A DNA stretch of 64,000 nt, taken from positions 58,504 to 122,503 of the forward strand of contig CAYSPT010000007.1 in assembly GCA_964432985.1 (NCBI GenBank). Reading direction: 5' to 3'. The position numbers and the translations under genes are program-made. This document shows, piece after piece, positions 1-9,606 of this stretch (the first letter of the stretch is position 1; the number at the start of each line of letters is the position of its first letter). Below the pieces are notes generated by a model, which was not told where the DNA came from, ran no database searches, and worked only from the letters and a program-made list of their open reading frames with translations. This stretch comes from CAYSPT01 sp964432985. Lineage in GTDB: Bacteria > Muiribacteriota > CAYSPT01.

Positions 1-1684
1 TCTCAGCCCGGTCACGCTGCTGCTCCGCGATTTGTTTCTGGTCTTCGGCCAATGCACGCTGCTCGTCTGCCCGGTCACGTTGCCTGATGGCTTCCCGCTG
101 AGAAGCCGATATGCGCACATAGGATACGGCAAACGCGACGACCAGCACCGCCAGCACCGCCAGAGCGGAAACAGCCAGTGCCCTGTTCCTGCTCACCCAT
201 TTGGTGAAAACGCGCCACAGGCTGTAATCCATGGCGCTGATGGGACGGCCGGAAAGAAAAAGCTCTATTTCGTGTTTCAACTCCTGCACCGTCTCATAAC
301 GGTTCCCCTTCTGCTTCTGCAGGCACTTCATGACGATGGAATCCAGTTCGGCCGAGATGCTCTGTCCCTGCGGGTGCCCGGAGGGAGGAGACGGTTCCAC
401 CTTGCCAATCTGACTCAGGATATCCCAGGGATCGTTACCCGTAAAAGGAGGTTCCAGGGATAGCAGCTCGTACAGCAGGGCGCCCAGCGAGTAGATGTCG
501 GAACGCTCGTCCATCTCTTCCACCAGGCCCCGGCTCTGTTCCGGAGGCATGTAAGCGGGAGTTCCCACTACGGACCCGGTCATGGTTTTCATGGTGTCAC
601 GCAGCCCGCAGCGTGAAGCGATTAGCAGCCCGCCCTGGAACGCGTCTTCTTCAGAACCGACCATTTTGGCCAGCCCCCAGTCCATGATGTACACCTCGCC
701 GAAGTCACCCACCATGATGTTGTCCGGTTTCAGGTCCCGGTGGATGATTCCCCGGGAATGCGCGTATGTCAGACCGTCGCAAATTTTGAGGAAGATGTTG
801 AGAATCTCGGTTAACCGCTTGCTGTCGTGCGGTTTTTCCTCTTCGCGGGCTTCTTCGATCATCGCCGACAGAGAGTACCCGTGAACCATCTTCATGGTGA
901 AGTAGATCCGGCCTTCCCGATCTATTCCCATCTCGTGCACGGGACAAATATTGGGATGCTCCAGTTGGCCCTGGACCTGGGCTTCCCTGACGAACCGCTC
1001 CAGGTACTCCCGCGATTCCTGCAGGTCCGTTGAAATTACCTTCATGGCCACATCACGGCCTATTTCGGTATCGAAAGCATCCAGGATGACACCCATACCA
1101 CCCTGCCCCACTTCACCGGCAATGACATACTTCTTGCCGTCTTTCTTTCCGTCATCTTTACGGCTGGGCGGTGAAGTCTCGGATGGGGGGAAAAGTTCCT
1201 TCCAGTCCCCATCCGGCGGTTCTTCGAGATTGACTATGGTGTCGCTGCCGCACTCCATGTCCCTGACAGCTGCCAGGTTGCCCACCGCTTCATCTATTTC
1301 GCCATCTGGTGGAAGGATCCGGCGTCGTTTCAATGCTTCCTGCAAGGCCGGCGGACCGCCCGTCTCCCGGTAGATCAAGCGGATAGCCTGCTTCGCCAGA
1401 ATTTCGAACTCGAAAAGAGTGGTCTCCTCCTTGAGGACCTCAATCCCGGTCTGAGCCAGGTTCCGGATCCACGGGTTAGGATCATCACGCGCTACCAGTT
1501 CCAGGCACTCTATACTACCGGAGTCATTTGACAGGCCCAAACCGTCATCTGGTCGGCCCAAACGTTCATTTGATCTGACCAGACCGAGAACCCCGTTGAG
1601 CCGGGAAACCGCGTTTTCATCCCCGAGGTCTCTGATCAGGCTCTCATTATTCCTGGTCCCGGTAGTGCTGGTCACGTCATCCAT
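1..1684 (-). CDS. WD40-family membrane Ser/Thr protein kinase K1 (3' end outside window)
   Basis: Hanks-type receptor kinase, read directly from the minus strand; about 561 residues are visible and the frame runs off the left edge inside the coiled coil. Order: HEAT-like helical region (about 10-90), SDTIVN motif with Thr149, kinase domain from about 186 with glycine loop GQGGMG, VAMK lysine, HRDLKPDN and DWGLAK (DWG instead of DFG), GTPAYMPPE activation segment, one membrane span at about 503-523, then a charged coiled coil. By analogy with the four complete paralogues next door, WD40 repeats should follow (inference). ATG at 1684 directly abuts the AAAGGAG ribosome site, so GTG at 1675, nine bases further, may be the real start. 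A 14-residue insertion near residue 38 coincides with two 21-bp DNA repeats. Third gene of the likely K3-K2-K1 unit. Confidence 0.9.
   Translation of the reverse strand, partial: MDDVTSTTGTRNNESLIRDLGDENAVSRLNGVLGLVRSNERLGRPDDGLGLSNDSGSIECLELVARDDPNPWIRNLAQTGIEVLKEETTLFEFEILAKQAIRLIYRETGGPPALQEALKRRRILPPDGEIDEAVGNLAAVRDMECGSDTIVNLEEPPDGDWKELFPPSETSPPSRKDDGKKDGKKYVIAGEVGQGGMGVILDAFDTEIGRDVAMKVISTDLQESREYLERFVREAQVQGQLEHPNICPVHEMGIDREGRIYFTMKMVHGYSLSAMIEEAREEEKPHDSKRLTEILNIFLKICDGLTYAHSRGIIHRDLKPDNIMVGDFGEVYIMDWGLAKMVGSEEDAFQGGLLIASRCGLRDTMKTMTGSVVGTPAYMPPEQSRGLVEEMDERSDIYSLGALLYELLSLEPPFTGNDPWDILSQIGKVEPSPPSGHPQGQSISAELDSIVMKCLQKQKGNRYETVQELKHEIELFLSGRPISAMDYSLWRVFTKWVSRNRALAVSALAVLAVLVVAFAVSYVRISASQREAIRQRDRADEQRALAEDQKQIAEQQRDRAE
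1523..1580. repeat. Intragenic 21-bp minisatellite in K1
   Basis: Two adjacent 21-bp units (1523-1543 and 1544-1564), each beginning GTCATYTG and containing GGCCCAAAC, followed by a partial third unit TTCATTTG (1565-1580). They encode 14 extra residues (about SNERLGRPDDGLGL) in the HEAT-like region of K1. Paralogues K2 and K3 lack this stretch when aligned on the flanking LV(R/K)S/T and DD residues. Confidence 0.7.
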
Positions 1685-1708
1685 CTCCTTTATCTGACAA
1701 CATTCCTT

Positions 1709-1813
1709 ACTCAGTGTGGATTGTCCGGTTAAACCGGACAATGACCAATTCGGTCAAAACCAAACAATGGTCAATTCGGTCAAAACCAAACAATGACCCG
1801 GGAAACTCAGTGT
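1709..1813. repeat. Junction repeat element: palindrome plus 26-bp tandem repeats between 9-bp direct repeats
   Basis: The K2-K1 gap contains an 11-bp perfect inverted repeat (ATTGTCCGGTT, one base, AACCGGACAAT) next to two near-identical 26-bp units (1740-1765, 1766-1791; core TTCGGTCAAAACC) and the start of a third. The block is flanked by the 9-mer ACTCAGTGT at 1709-1717 and 1805-1813; the right copy contains the K2 stop codon. The direct repeats look like a target-site duplication or a duplicated gene end. No poly-T tract follows the palindrome, so a classical terminator is not supported. Confidence 0.7.
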
Positions 1814-4800
1814 CCAAGCGGCTTGAGGGCGTCGCCGAACTTCCAGATCTTCACCGTGTGGTCCTGCCCTGTTGTGGCCAGCATGGTGCCGTCGGGGCTG
1901 AAGATCACCGAGTTAACCTGATGCTCGTGCTCGTGGAGGGTGAGCAAGCACTCCCAGGTCTTCACGTCCCACAGCTTGACGGTGTTGTCGTCTCCCCCGG
2001 ACGCAAGAAGAAAGCCGTCCGGGCTGAAATCCACGGTGTCTGTCGCTCCGATGTGAGCATTAATGCGTGGGAGCTGCCTTTTGTGTTCGGCATCCCACAC
2101 CCGGATATATCCATGGTGCGATGAAGCCGCCAGTAGCCGGCCGTCGGGACTGAACGAAAGCTCGTGGACAATGGAACCGTCATCCTCCATGACGGTGGTG
2201 AAACGCCTGCTTTCAAGGGACCACACGATCACATCCTGCTTCTTTCCGGCGGCAGCAAGCATTTTGCCGTCGGGACTGAACTCCACCGCGGACAGCTCGT
2301 TGGCGCAGGGAATGGTGTACAGCATTTTATTTGTTTGCAAGTCCCAGATTTTTAGGTTATGGTCGTCATCGCCGGTAGCGATCATGGTGCCATCGGGGCT
2401 GAAATCCAGGCACTGGACGTTGCGCCCCACATTGTTGGTCTGCTCGGTTATCATGGTCAGCGCCGTGTCGAAAGCGGTCATCAAGAAGCTGCTGACCTGC
2501 CCGCTTTTGACATCAAACGCGGATTTCTCCTTCTTGTTTTTCACGTCCGCCAGGCGCAACAGGCCGTCCTCGGCGCAGGTAGCCAGCTGTGTACCATCAG
2601 GACTGAAGGCGATGTCATTGATCCGCACACTGTGCCGCATCAGCCGGGCCAGCATCTCCCCGTCGGCGGTATCGAACAGGAAAGCCGGCACTATCTTCGG
2701 AGCGAAGACCCCCACGCCCACCAGGGAGCTGTCGGGGCTGAAGGCGACTTGTTCCCCTTCGAACTCGTCCAGGTCGAGGGTCAGGACCATGTCATCTCGT
2801 TTCAGGGACCAGATCTTGGCCGTACCATCCAGGGATGCGGAGGCAGCCAACTGCCCGTCCGGGCTGAATCCCACCGAGAGCACACCGGCGTCGTGTTCCG
2901 TGAACGAACCGATTACATCCCGCCGATCAACACTCCAGAACCGCACCGTGGAATCGCCTCCTCCCGACATGAGAATCCGTCCGTCGGGGCTGAAATCCAG
3001 TGCACTTACCGCAGAAACGTGCCCCCGTAACACCCCCAGTTCCTGCTGCTGCTCCATACTCCACAGCTTAATGGCCGAATCCCCGCCTGCGGCGGCCAGT
3101 ATGGTGCCGTCGGGGCTGAACACCAGGATATTGACATTGCTCCTCAGGGTGAACAGGGGGCCGGTTTCTTCACCTCTGTTTGCATTCCAGAGCTTGACCA
3201 GGTTGTTTTTCCCCCCGGACACCAGGTGCTTTCCGTCGGGGCTGAAGGCCAGGGCGTGGGCATTATTCAGGTGACCATAAAGGCTCTTGTATAACTTCTT
3301 TTCATTTACATCCCAGAGTTTGAGCACCTCGTCCCCGGTACTGGCCAGTACGGTACCGTCGGGACTGAACGCCAGGCTTAGAACGGCATCTGCATGGGAC
3401 GTACCCGCTTGCAGGACAGGATCTTCCAGCGTGGCAACTTTTTCTCCCGTGGCCATATCCCAAAGTCTCACCGCTGTGTCATTGTTGCCCGCAGCCAGGA
3501 GCCGCCCATCCGGGCTGAAGGCCAGGCTGCACACCTGTGACTTTCCCTTGCCGAGCTGCCTCACCATACGTTGAGCGGCGGTGTCCCAGAGTTGAATCAT
3601 ACCGTTGGCACAACCGATAGCAAGCATTCCGGACACTCTGTCGAAGGCGACGCACCGGTACGAAAAACGCCGGTCGCCCACTGTGGCCGCCACCTTGATG
3701 GGAATACCCTGGTTGTACATCGTCCGCCACTGGTAGAGGTTGATGAAGGGGTACAGGTTCATCCCGGTGCGCTGCATGTCCTCTTTCAAGCCCCGGTACT
3801 GACGCACCGCTTCCCAGATATCCCGTTTTTCCTCGCGAATTCTGGCCAGACTGAGGCGGTTTTCCAGGCCGTTTATTTCCGCCACAATCCGCTGCCGCTC
3901 GGCGAGCCTCTTCTGCTCTTGGGCTCGGGCACGCTGCTCGACTGCGGTTTTTCGCTGTTCTTCCGCCTCATCCCTGGCTGCTTTCGCTTCCCGCTCCTTT
4001 TCCTCTGCCCGGTCACGCTCCTCCTGAGCCCGGTCTCTTTGCCTCAGGGCTTCCTGCTCCGAAGCCGAAATCCGCACGTAAGACACGGTGAAGGAAACCA
4101 GCAGCGTCAACAGCACTGCCGCCAGGGCTGCCGACAGGACGCGGTTGCGGCCCACCCACTTGGTAAACACCTGCCACAGGCTGTACTCCATGGCCCCGAT
4201 GGGCCGGCCGGCCAGCACGAGTTCAATGTCCTGCTTCAACTCCTGGACGCTCCGGTAACGTTTCTCCTTGTCCTTTTCAAGGCATTTCATTACGATGCTG
4301 TCCAGCTCGGGCGAGATGCTCTCCGACAGGTTGCAGTGGGAAGGAGGAGGCGGAACCTCTTTCTCGATGCGCGACAGGATATCCCAGGGGGTGTCGCCGG
4401 TAAACGGCGGCTGAAGCGCCAGCAATTCGTACAGGAGCCCCCCCATGGAGTAGACATCGGAGCGCATATCCATTGCGGCTATATCCCCTTTTGCCTGCTC
4501 TGGAGGCATGTAGGCCGGGGTTCCCACCACCGACCCGGCCATAGTCTTCATACCCGTGTCGCCGGAGTGACGATCGGCGATCAACAGGCCGCTGTTTCTG
4601 GTGCTCTCTTCCTTTTCACCCTCACCTTCCGCTTCGTCATCCAGTATCCTGGCCAGGCCCCAGTCCATGACATAGACTTCGCCAAAATCTCCCACCATGA
4701 TATTGTCCGGTTTCAAATCCCGGTGAATGATGCAGCGGGAGTGGGCAAAGGTCATGGCATCACAGATCTTGAGAAAAATATTGAGCACTTCCCGCGGCCT

Positions 4801-5661
4801 CTGGGAACCGGGCGGCTCCTCCTGCTCGCGGGCTTCCCGGATCGTGTCGGCCAGGGACGATCCCTGCACCATCTTCATGGTGAAGAAAACCCTCCCGGTC
4901 TCGTCCACACTGAGCTCGTGAACGGGGCAGATGTTTGGGTGCTCGAGCTGACCCTGGACCCGTGCTTCCCTGATAAAACGTTCGATGTACTCCCGCGAGG
5001 AATCCATGGTCCCGGAGATTACCTTCATGGCCACTTCACGCCGGATATCAGTGTCCACGGCGTTGAGGATGATCCCCATTCCTCCTCTGCTGACTTCACC
5101 GGTAATCTTGTACCGGCTGCCGCGGGATGACGGCGGCCCCGCAGTCTCTCCACCGGGATCTTCCGCCCCACTTTCGCCTTCCCCCGGCTCGATAATGGTG
5201 TCAGAGGCGTAATCGGAATCCTTGTAGGCGGCCAGATCACCTATGACGTCAGGCAAGCCTGGTCCGCCGGCCATATCCGGAGGATTATCAATAATCGCCT
5301 GCTGCTTCATTACCCGATCAAGCATTGACTGGTGCCCCGGTGCGGGGTGAATGAGCTCCTCCACCGCCATCTTCCGCTCCTGGTCCTCCAGGGGGATGTT
5401 TTTCTGCAGATCGGTGACCGCCCGGGCAAAATCCAGCGCCAGGGTGGCGGCGTGGCTCCGGTTGGAGAAGTGGTCGTCCAGAAGTAAAATTCCTTTTAGA
5501 GCCAGATCTCTAACGCGGGGGTCCAGGTCGTTTTCCCCGACCCGCATGAGATGCTCTCCAGCATCTTCGTTCCCCGACTTGACCAGGTCCACCACACCCT
5601 GGATCCTATCATTTACGTCAGAGCTGTCCAGAGATTGAAGAATAATATCAATTGGTATCAC
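1807..5661 (-). CDS. WD40-repeat membrane Ser/Thr protein kinase K2
   Basis: 1,284-residue receptor-like kinase. HEAT-like N-terminus (about 10-70), SDTIIEP motif with Thr155, kinase domain about 184-485: glycine loop SRGGMG, Lys213 in VAMK, Asp315 in HRDLKPDN, Asp333 in DWGLAR (DWG replaces DFG), GTPAYMPPEQ segment. One membrane span at about 508-528, Arg/Glu/Gln-rich coiled coil to about 600, then 14 WD40 repeats recognisable by FSPDG, ending FGDALKPL. Fourteen repeats fit two seven-bladed propellers. The kinase lies on the N-terminal side of the single span; which side is cytoplasmic cannot be proven here, but kinase in and propellers out is expected. GTG start overlaps the K3 stop codon as GTGA, indicating translational coupling. 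Substrates unknown. Confidence 0.93.
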   Translation of the reverse strand: MIPIDIILQSLDSSDVNDRIQGVVDLVKSGNEDAGEHLMRVGENDLDPRVRDLALKGILLLDDHFSNRSHAATLALDFARAVTDLQKNIPLEDQERKMAVEELIHPAPGHQSMLDRVMKQQAIIDNPPDMAGGPGLPDVIGDLAAYKDSDYASDTIIEPGEGESGAEDPGGETAGPPSSRGSRYKITGEVSRGGMGIILNAVDTDIRREVAMKVISGTMDSSREYIERFIREARVQGQLEHPNICPVHELSVDETGRVFFTMKMVQGSSLADTIREAREQEEPPGSQRPREVLNIFLKICDAMTFAHSRCIIHRDLKPDNIMVGDFGEVYVMDWGLARILDDEAEGEGEKEESTRNSGLLIADRHSGDTGMKTMAGSVVGTPAYMPPEQAKGDIAAMDMRSDVYSMGGLLYELLALQPPFTGDTPWDILSRIEKEVPPPPSHCNLSESISPELDSIVMKCLEKDKEKRYRSVQELKQDIELVLAGRPIGAMEYSLWQVFTKWVGRNRVLSAALAAVLLTLLVSFTVSYVRISASEQEALRQRDRAQEERDRAEEKEREAKAARDEAEEQRKTAVEQRARAQEQKRLAERQRIVAEINGLENRLSLARIREEKRDIWEAVRQYRGLKEDMQRTGMNLYPFINLYQWRTMYNQGIPIKVAATVGDRRFSYRCVAFDRVSGMLAIGCANGMIQLWDTAAQRMVRQLGKGKSQVCSLAFSPDGRLLAAGNNDTAVRLWDMATGEKVATLEDPVLQAGTSHADAVLSLAFSPDGTVLASTGDEVLKLWDVNEKKLYKSLYGHLNNAHALAFSPDGKHLVSGGKNNLVKLWNANRGEETGPLFTLRSNVNILVFSPDGTILAAAGGDSAIKLWSMEQQQELGVLRGHVSAVSALDFSPDGRILMSGGGDSTVRFWSVDRRDVIGSFTEHDAGVLSVGFSPDGQLAASASLDGTAKIWSLKRDDMVLTLDLDEFEGEQVAFSPDSSLVGVGVFAPKIVPAFLFDTADGEMLARLMRHSVRINDIAFSPDGTQLATCAEDGLLRLADVKNKKEKSAFDVKSGQVSSFLMTAFDTALTMITEQTNNVGRNVQCLDFSPDGTMIATGDDDHNLKIWDLQTNKMLYTIPCANELSAVEFSPDGKMLAAAGKKQDVIVWSLESRRFTTVMEDDGSIVHELSFSPDGRLLAASSHHGYIRVWDAEHKRQLPRINAHIGATDTVDFSPDGFLLASGGDDNTVKLWDVKTWECLLTLHEHEHQVNSVIFSPDGTMLATTGQDHTVKIWKFGDALKPLGH

Positions 5662-8600
5662 CGAGCAGGCTCCTCGTCAAAGGTCAACGGTTTGAGCGCA
5701 TCGCCAAAATACCAGAACTTGATTGTGTAGTCCAGGCTCCCCGTGGCCAGCACTGTGCCGTCGGGGCTGAATGCCACCGAGGTAACATCATTGACATGTT
5801 CCTTGAGAGACAGAAGACATTCTCCGCTGGACACATCCCAGAGATTGACCGTGGTCCCGTCGTCACCGGCGGCAAGGATCCGGCTGTCGGGACTGAAGGC
5901 CAGGGTGTTGACGCACTCGTACGCTCCTTGCAGAACGGATATGCATTGCCACGTTTCCACGTCCCAGAGTCGTATTGACTTGTCGCTGGAACCTGTGGCC
6001 AGCAAGCGGCCGTCAGGGCTGAAACGTACCGACCAGATGCTGCCCCGGTGCCCGGTGAGTTTCGCGGCCCGTGTCCGCTCGTCAACGTTCCAGACATGAA
6101 CCTTCTCGTTATGGCCGCCGGTGGCCAATAAACTCCCGTCGGAGCTGATATCCACCGTATTCATATCGTAACCGGCTTCATGGAATACATGGATACGTTG
6201 CTGTGTACCCACATCCCAGAGCTTGGTCTTCCCGTCGTCACACACTGTGGCAATGTGCTTCCCATCGGGAGTGAAGGCCACGTCAGCCACGCAATCCCAG
6301 ATCTCCTTGGGTTTCTTGGTCAGCACCTGTACCGTGGTCATCAGAACGGACAAGTTATCGGTGCTCGTTTCCTTCACCACGTCGATCATGGCGACGGTTT
6401 CGCCACTGACTGCATCGGCCGTTCTCATGACGCTGTCATCGGCGCCGGTGACCACCAGACGCCCGTCGGGGCTGAACTTGACCGAGCTTATTTTTCCCCC
6501 ATGCAGCATAAGCTGGTTCGTGACCGCTGTCTTCTCGCAATCAATCATCAGAAGCGGCACCAGTTTGGGCGACCAGGGTCCGGCAGCCAGTTTTGTTCCG
6601 TCGGGGCTGAAAGCCAGGCACTGTATCTGGTAGCTGTTGTCGCTGAAGTCCATGGTCCTGACCATCGATTCCCGCTCCAGGGACCAGATCTTTACCGTCC
6701 TGTCCCGCCCGGCCGAAGCCATCCGTTTCCCATCGGGGCTGAAGGCCAGCGAAATTATGGTGCCGCCGTGTTCCCTGAAGGTGGCCAATTCCCCTTTCCG
6801 CTCCACGTCCCAGAAGCGGACCATACGGTCCTGGCCGGCGGTGGCCAGGATCTTTCCGTCGGGGCTGAACGCCAGGGCCTCCACGGTGGTCTCGTGTCCC
6901 TGGAGCAGGGCGAATTCCCGGTCTTCTTCCATGTCCCATATCCTGACCACGGTGTCGTCGCCGGCCGAGGCGACCAACTTTCCGTCGGGGCTGAAAGCCA
7001 CTTCCTTGACCCGGTCTACGTGCTTGTACAGGATTCGCTCCAGTTCACCGGTTTCCATGTTCCACAGGTGGATGGAGTGGTCCCTGCCGCTGGAGATCAG
7101 CCATTTCCCATCGGGGCTGAAATCCACCGTATGGGCACTACGCAGGTGTCCCCATAATTGGCGGACCAGCTTTTTTTCCCCGACGCTCCACAGCTTGACG
7201 GTCTCATCGGCGACGGAAGCCAGTAGGGTGCCGTCGGGGCTGAAGTCGATGCCCTCGATCCCCCGGGTATGGGCCTTCCAGGACATTTCCAGGGCTGCAT
7301 CGTTCAGGCTGGCATACTGTTTCCAGTCAGCGCACTGCCATATACGCAGAGTGCCATCGCCGTGTCCGGATGCCAGGTAGGTGCCGTCGGGGCTGAAGGT
7401 CAGGCTGAATACCGGTGATGACAGCCCGCTGATTTCGTGCATTTTCCTACCGGTTGCCTGCTCCCAGAGCTGGATGGTGAAGTTTTCGCATCCCACGGCC
7501 AGCAGATGGCTATCAGGACTGAACGTAACGCAGCGGAAAGAGACCCTGTTGCCCTTGAGCGTTACCAGGTTGCGGATAACCCGGCCCTGGTTGTACTGGG
7601 CCCTCCAAATAGCCAGGTCGATAAAGGGAAAAGCAGACAGACGCTTGGTAATCATGTCCTTTTTTATCTCCCGATACAGCTTGATCGCTTCACCTATTTC
7701 CCTTTTTTCTTCACGTGTCATGGCCAGGTTTAGCCGGCTTTTCAACGCGCTCAGTTCGGCTTCTTTCTGGCGTTTTTCGGCCACTTGTTTCTGTTCTTCC
7801 GCCCGGGTGCGCTGCTCGTCGGCAATCCCTTTCTGACGTTCTGTTTCAGACAGGGCGTTTATGGCCACACGGGTGTTTTCTTCCGCCCGCAAGCGGGCCT
7901 GCTGCTCACTCTTCCAGGAGCGGGACATGTTTACGTACGCTATGGCTGCTGCAGAAACAATCACCAGCAGTACCGCTGCAATAGCTGTGGAAAGGATCTT
8001 GTTTCGTTCTACCCACTTGGTAAAAACCTGCCAGGGACTGTAATTCATGGCACCGATGGGGCGGCCGGACAAAAACAGTTCGATTTCGTGTTTCAGTTCC
8101 TGCACTGTCTGGTACCGTTTTTCCCTGTTTTTTTCCAGGCACTTCATGACGATGGAATCGAGCTCGGGAGAATCGGTCTTGGCCAGCTCGCTGCTGGAAG
8201 GCGGCGGGGGCATCTCATTCTGGATCTTGCTCAGCACCTCCCAGGCGTTCTTCTCCGGGTAAGGCGGCTCCAGGGCCAGCAGTTCATACAGGAGCGCCCC
8301 AAGGGAGTAGATATCCGACCGCTCGTCCATCTTTTCCACCAGCCCCGCTGCCTGCTCGGGGGGCATATAAGCCGGCGTACCCACCACCGATCCGGTAATC
8401 GTTTTCATAGTGTCACTTCCACCGCTGCGGTTGTCGATGACCAGTCCTTCCTTGCTCTCGTCATCTTCCCCAAGCAGCTTGGCCAGCCCCCAGTCCATGA
8501 CGTACACCTCGCCGAAGTCACCCACCATGATATTGTCCGGTTTCAGGTCCCGGTGGATGATGTCGCGGGAATGCGCAAAGGCCATACCGTCGCAGATCTT

Positions 8601-9431
8601 GAGGAATATATTGAGGATCTCGGTCAACCGTTTGGGTGCCCGTATTTTTTTCTCACGGTTCTCCTTGATCAATTGCGCCAGAGAGTACCCTTTTACCATT
8701 TTCATGGTGAAATAAACCCGCCCGTCGCTGTCAACGCCCAGTTCGTGAACCGGGCAGATATTCGGATGCTCCAGTTGTCCCTGGACCTGGGCTTCCTTGA
8801 TGAATCGCTCGGTGTACTCGCGGGTATCGTGCCACCCGGACGTGATGACTTTCATGGCCACATCCCGCTTGATATCCGTGTCATACGCGTTAAGGATGAC
8901 GCCCATACCGCCGTGTCCCACTTCACCGGAGATCAGGTACTTGCCTTCATCTCCCGGCTGCAGTCCCGGTCCATGGAGCTGCGCCGGACCTGTTTCTGAT
9001 TCACCGGTTTCCGCCGGCTCGATTAATGTGTCGCTTCCGTGTTCCGATTCCTGATAGGATGCCAGGTCCTCTACGACAACGGCTAACGAAGATTTGCCGG
9101 GTGTATCGCCGGCCTTACTTAGAGCTTTTCTTATCGAAGACGGAGCCAGTTTTTTTTCGGCTGCCTGCAACGACAGAGCAAATTCCTTGACGGTGGGAAC
9201 AACGCCGATAATAGTGCCTGCGGCGGGAGAAGCGGCGAGGAGAATGTCAGCACCCTGCGCTGCCAGGCTGCGTATCAGTTCCTCGGAATCATCTTCGGAA
9301 ATCCGTTGCAGAAACTCAGCAGAGCGATCATCAGCGGTCCGGACCAGGGTGGCGATGGCTCGAAGCCTGATTACGGGGTCAGGATCTTGCAGATCGTTTA
9401 CGGCGATTGCAAAGTCATCCTTTGTATTCAT
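5658..9431 (-). CDS. WD40-repeat membrane Ser/Thr protein kinase K3
   Basis: 1,257 residues when started at the ATG at 9431, chosen because GGGGG lies eight bases upstream; an in-frame extension of 13 residues lacks a ribosome site. HEAT-like N-terminus, SDTLIEP motif with Thr135, kinase domain from about 165 (GHGGMG, VAMK, HRDLKPDN, DWGLAK, GTPAYMPPEQ), membrane span near 485-510, coiled coil, then 14 WD40 repeats ending FGDALKPL. Catalytic residues are intact apart from the DWG variant, so an active kinase is expected. First gene of the likely K3-K2-K1 transcript; divergent from the small secreted-protein gene at 9607 across 175 bp that must hold both promoters. Which input the propellers read is unknown. 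Confidence 0.93.
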   Translation of the reverse strand: MNTKDDFAIAVNDLQDPDPVIRLRAIATLVRTADDRSAEFLQRISEDDSEELIRSLAAQGADILLAASPAAGTIIGVVPTVKEFALSLQAAEKKLAPSSIRKALSKAGDTPGKSSLAVVVEDLASYQESEHGSDTLIEPAETGESETGPAQLHGPGLQPGDEGKYLISGEVGHGGMGVILNAYDTDIKRDVAMKVITSGWHDTREYTERFIKEAQVQGQLEHPNICPVHELGVDSDGRVYFTMKMVKGYSLAQLIKENREKKIRAPKRLTEILNIFLKICDGMAFAHSRDIIHRDLKPDNIMVGDFGEVYVMDWGLAKLLGEDDESKEGLVIDNRSGGSDTMKTITGSVVGTPAYMPPEQAAGLVEKMDERSDIYSLGALLYELLALEPPYPEKNAWEVLSKIQNEMPPPPSSSELAKTDSPELDSIVMKCLEKNREKRYQTVQELKHEIELFLSGRPIGAMNYSPWQVFTKWVERNKILSTAIAAVLLVIVSAAAIAYVNMSRSWKSEQQARLRAEENTRVAINALSETERQKGIADEQRTRAEEQKQVAEKRQKEAELSALKSRLNLAMTREEKREIGEAIKLYREIKKDMITKRLSAFPFIDLAIWRAQYNQGRVIRNLVTLKGNRVSFRCVTFSPDSHLLAVGCENFTIQLWEQATGRKMHEISGLSSPVFSLTFSPDGTYLASGHGDGTLRIWQCADWKQYASLNDAALEMSWKAHTRGIEGIDFSPDGTLLASVADETVKLWSVGEKKLVRQLWGHLRSAHTVDFSPDGKWLISSGRDHSIHLWNMETGELERILYKHVDRVKEVAFSPDGKLVASAGDDTVVRIWDMEEDREFALLQGHETTVEALAFSPDGKILATAGQDRMVRFWDVERKGELATFREHGGTIISLAFSPDGKRMASAGRDRTVKIWSLERESMVRTMDFSDNSYQIQCLAFSPDGTKLAAGPWSPKLVPLLMIDCEKTAVTNQLMLHGGKISSVKFSPDGRLVVTGADDSVMRTADAVSGETVAMIDVVKETSTDNLSVLMTTVQVLTKKPKEIWDCVADVAFTPDGKHIATVCDDGKTKLWDVGTQQRIHVFHEAGYDMNTVDISSDGSLLATGGHNEKVHVWNVDERTRAAKLTGHRGSIWSVRFSPDGRLLATGSSDKSIRLWDVETWQCISVLQGAYECVNTLAFSPDSRILAAGDDGTTVNLWDVSSGECLLSLKEHVNDVTSVAFSPDGTVLATGSLDYTIKFWYFGDALKPLTFDEEPAR

Positions 9432-9606
9432 TGCACTACCCCCATAACCATTTATCCAAATGTGGTACATCCTATTCGATTATACGTTTTTCATCTTATG
9501 GAATCAATGAGATATGAGCTGTTGACCAGCCTGCGCTTTATATTTGATATACTGCAAACATAAAGGTAATATTTAAAGTAACTGCTAAAGTGGAGGTGGT
9601 ACGATA

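Noticed and set aside
1729..1749. Rho-independent terminator between K2 and K1
   Set aside because: The palindrome is strong but has no T tract on either side and is followed by a further co-directional gene.
2063..8999. Long plus-strand open frames antisense to K2 and K3 (for example 2063-3274, 3571-5130, 7785-8999)
   Set aside because: They are mirror images of WD40 and kinase coding sequence on the minus strand; composition is that of reverse-complemented FSPDG codons (repeated PSGLK), with no ribosome sites or domains.
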